A stretch of DNA of 5,268 nucleotides from Nitrososphaerota archaeon (GTDB taxonomy: Archaea; Thermoproteota; Nitrososphaeria; Nitrososphaerales; UBA183). The notes under the pieces were generated by a model. The model searched no databases. It was not told the origin of the DNA and saw nothing but the letters and a program-made list of their open reading frames with translations. A program made the position numbers and the translations under genes. Positions 5,025 through 5,268 of the stretch are shown piece after piece. The number at the start of each line of letters is the position of its first letter. Position 1 is the stretch's first letter. The stretch is from assembly GCA_027886925.1 (NCBI GenBank), contig JAPCJN010000028.1:1-5268 (forward strand), in the 5' to 3' direction.

Positions 5025-5268
5025 TCCCGCGGGTCACAACGAATGGGAGTTATCCCGCATTCCCACGCGCAGAAGACGTCGAATACTACTACACCATCTC
5101 TCAGCACGGATTAGGGGGCGAGGTCGTCGACCCATATTTCTGGTCAATCGAGGAGGCGCTCAAGGATTTCACTTCCGCCGGCGTGGAGGTGCCCTCGACC
5201 GGCCAGTCGAGGGGAGACCTCTACTCGTTGTTCCTCGACCCGAAATTCGTGAAAGGCATCGCTTGGCA
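5021..5268 (+). CDS. Third MetE-superfamily protein, N-terminal part (cut by window end)
   Basis: The first 82 codons of a gene run off the right edge. From the TTG at 5021 the protein reads IPRVTTNGSYPAFPR near its start, which carries the TT-x-GSYP strand that opens MetE-family barrels. It continues with a helix in the place of the usual 'G-x-I' helix (about 35-50), then AGVEVPSTGQSRGDLYSLF (about 53-71), corresponding to the family's GVD-x-x-(S/T)DGE-x-R segment. The zinc ligands would come later and are not visible, so it cannot be said whether it is catalytic. TTG overlaps the previous stop as TTGA; no ATG or GTG lies in frame near this point, and a nearby ATG at 5043 is out of frame and soon hits a stop. 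It is the third consecutive member of the superfamily on one predicted transcript. The family call is moderately firm; the function is open. Confidence 0.72.
   Translation, partial: MIPRVTTNGSYPAFPRAEDVEYYYTISQHGLGGEVVDPYFWSIEEALKDFTSAGVEVPSTGQSRGDLYSLFLDPKFVKGIAW

Noticed and set aside
1..5268. tRNA, rRNA, CRISPR array, transposase or attachment site
   Set aside because: Read by eye on both strands: no cloverleaf-like segments with a TTCGA-type arm, no regular spaced repeats, no terminal inverted repeats and no recombinase motifs were found.

Overview
This window looks like a chromosomal segment of a moderately high-GC archaeon, most likely in the TACK/Thermoproteota group (Nitrososphaeria- or Bathyarchaeia-like); the lineage is an inference. 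The clues are an archaeal-type Lhr helicase, a split and degenerate MetE family, heavy AGG/AGA arginine and ATA isoleucine codon use, and TATA-like boxes about 25-32 bases before several first-gene start codons, which suggests leaderless mRNAs. Genes inside the operon at the right end instead have GGAGG/GAGG Shine-Dalgarno sites.

Layout. On the minus strand (right to left) a short DUF971 (GBBH-like N-terminal, zinc-binding) protein (1009-656) is followed after 46 bases by the first 201 codons of an Lhr-type superfamily 2 helicase that runs off the left edge. A 121-base divergent promoter region (1010-1130) contains a perfect inverted repeat over the DUF971 TATA-like box. On the plus strand come a short, probably decayed PPOX-fold (FMN/F420-binding) fragment (1131-1331), an unrecognised 40-residue protein with eight cysteines (1370-1492), a complete beta-hydroxyacid dehydrogenase of the 3-hydroxyisobutyrate/tartronate-semialdehyde family (1543-2427), and an unrecognised 43-residue acidic protein with a clear leaderless promoter (2487-2618). 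The 166-base gap 2619-2784 holds two overlapping, mutually exclusive hairpins (2643-2676) and then a TATA box (2723-2730).

The right half is a tightly coupled run of three MetE-superfamily genes. The first (2785-3834) resembles the N-terminal half of cobalamin-independent methionine synthase and has lost the zinc ligands. The second (3831-5024) keeps a full His-x-Cys / Glu / Cys zinc set and is the likely catalytic subunit. The third (from 5021, cut by the window end) begins with the family's GSYP motif. Four-base start/stop overlaps join them. A multi-subunit methyltransferase is the natural reading, most simply methionine synthesis from homocysteine, but the methyl donor and even the thiol acceptor cannot be read from the sequence.

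The most interesting items are the three-member MetE cluster with its non-catalytic paralogue, basic tail and missing standard start codon; the cysteine-rich microprotein; the second CxCxxC motif in the DUF971 protein; and the A-B-A' switchable hairpin. No RNA genes, CRISPR array, insertion sequence or long repeats were seen.
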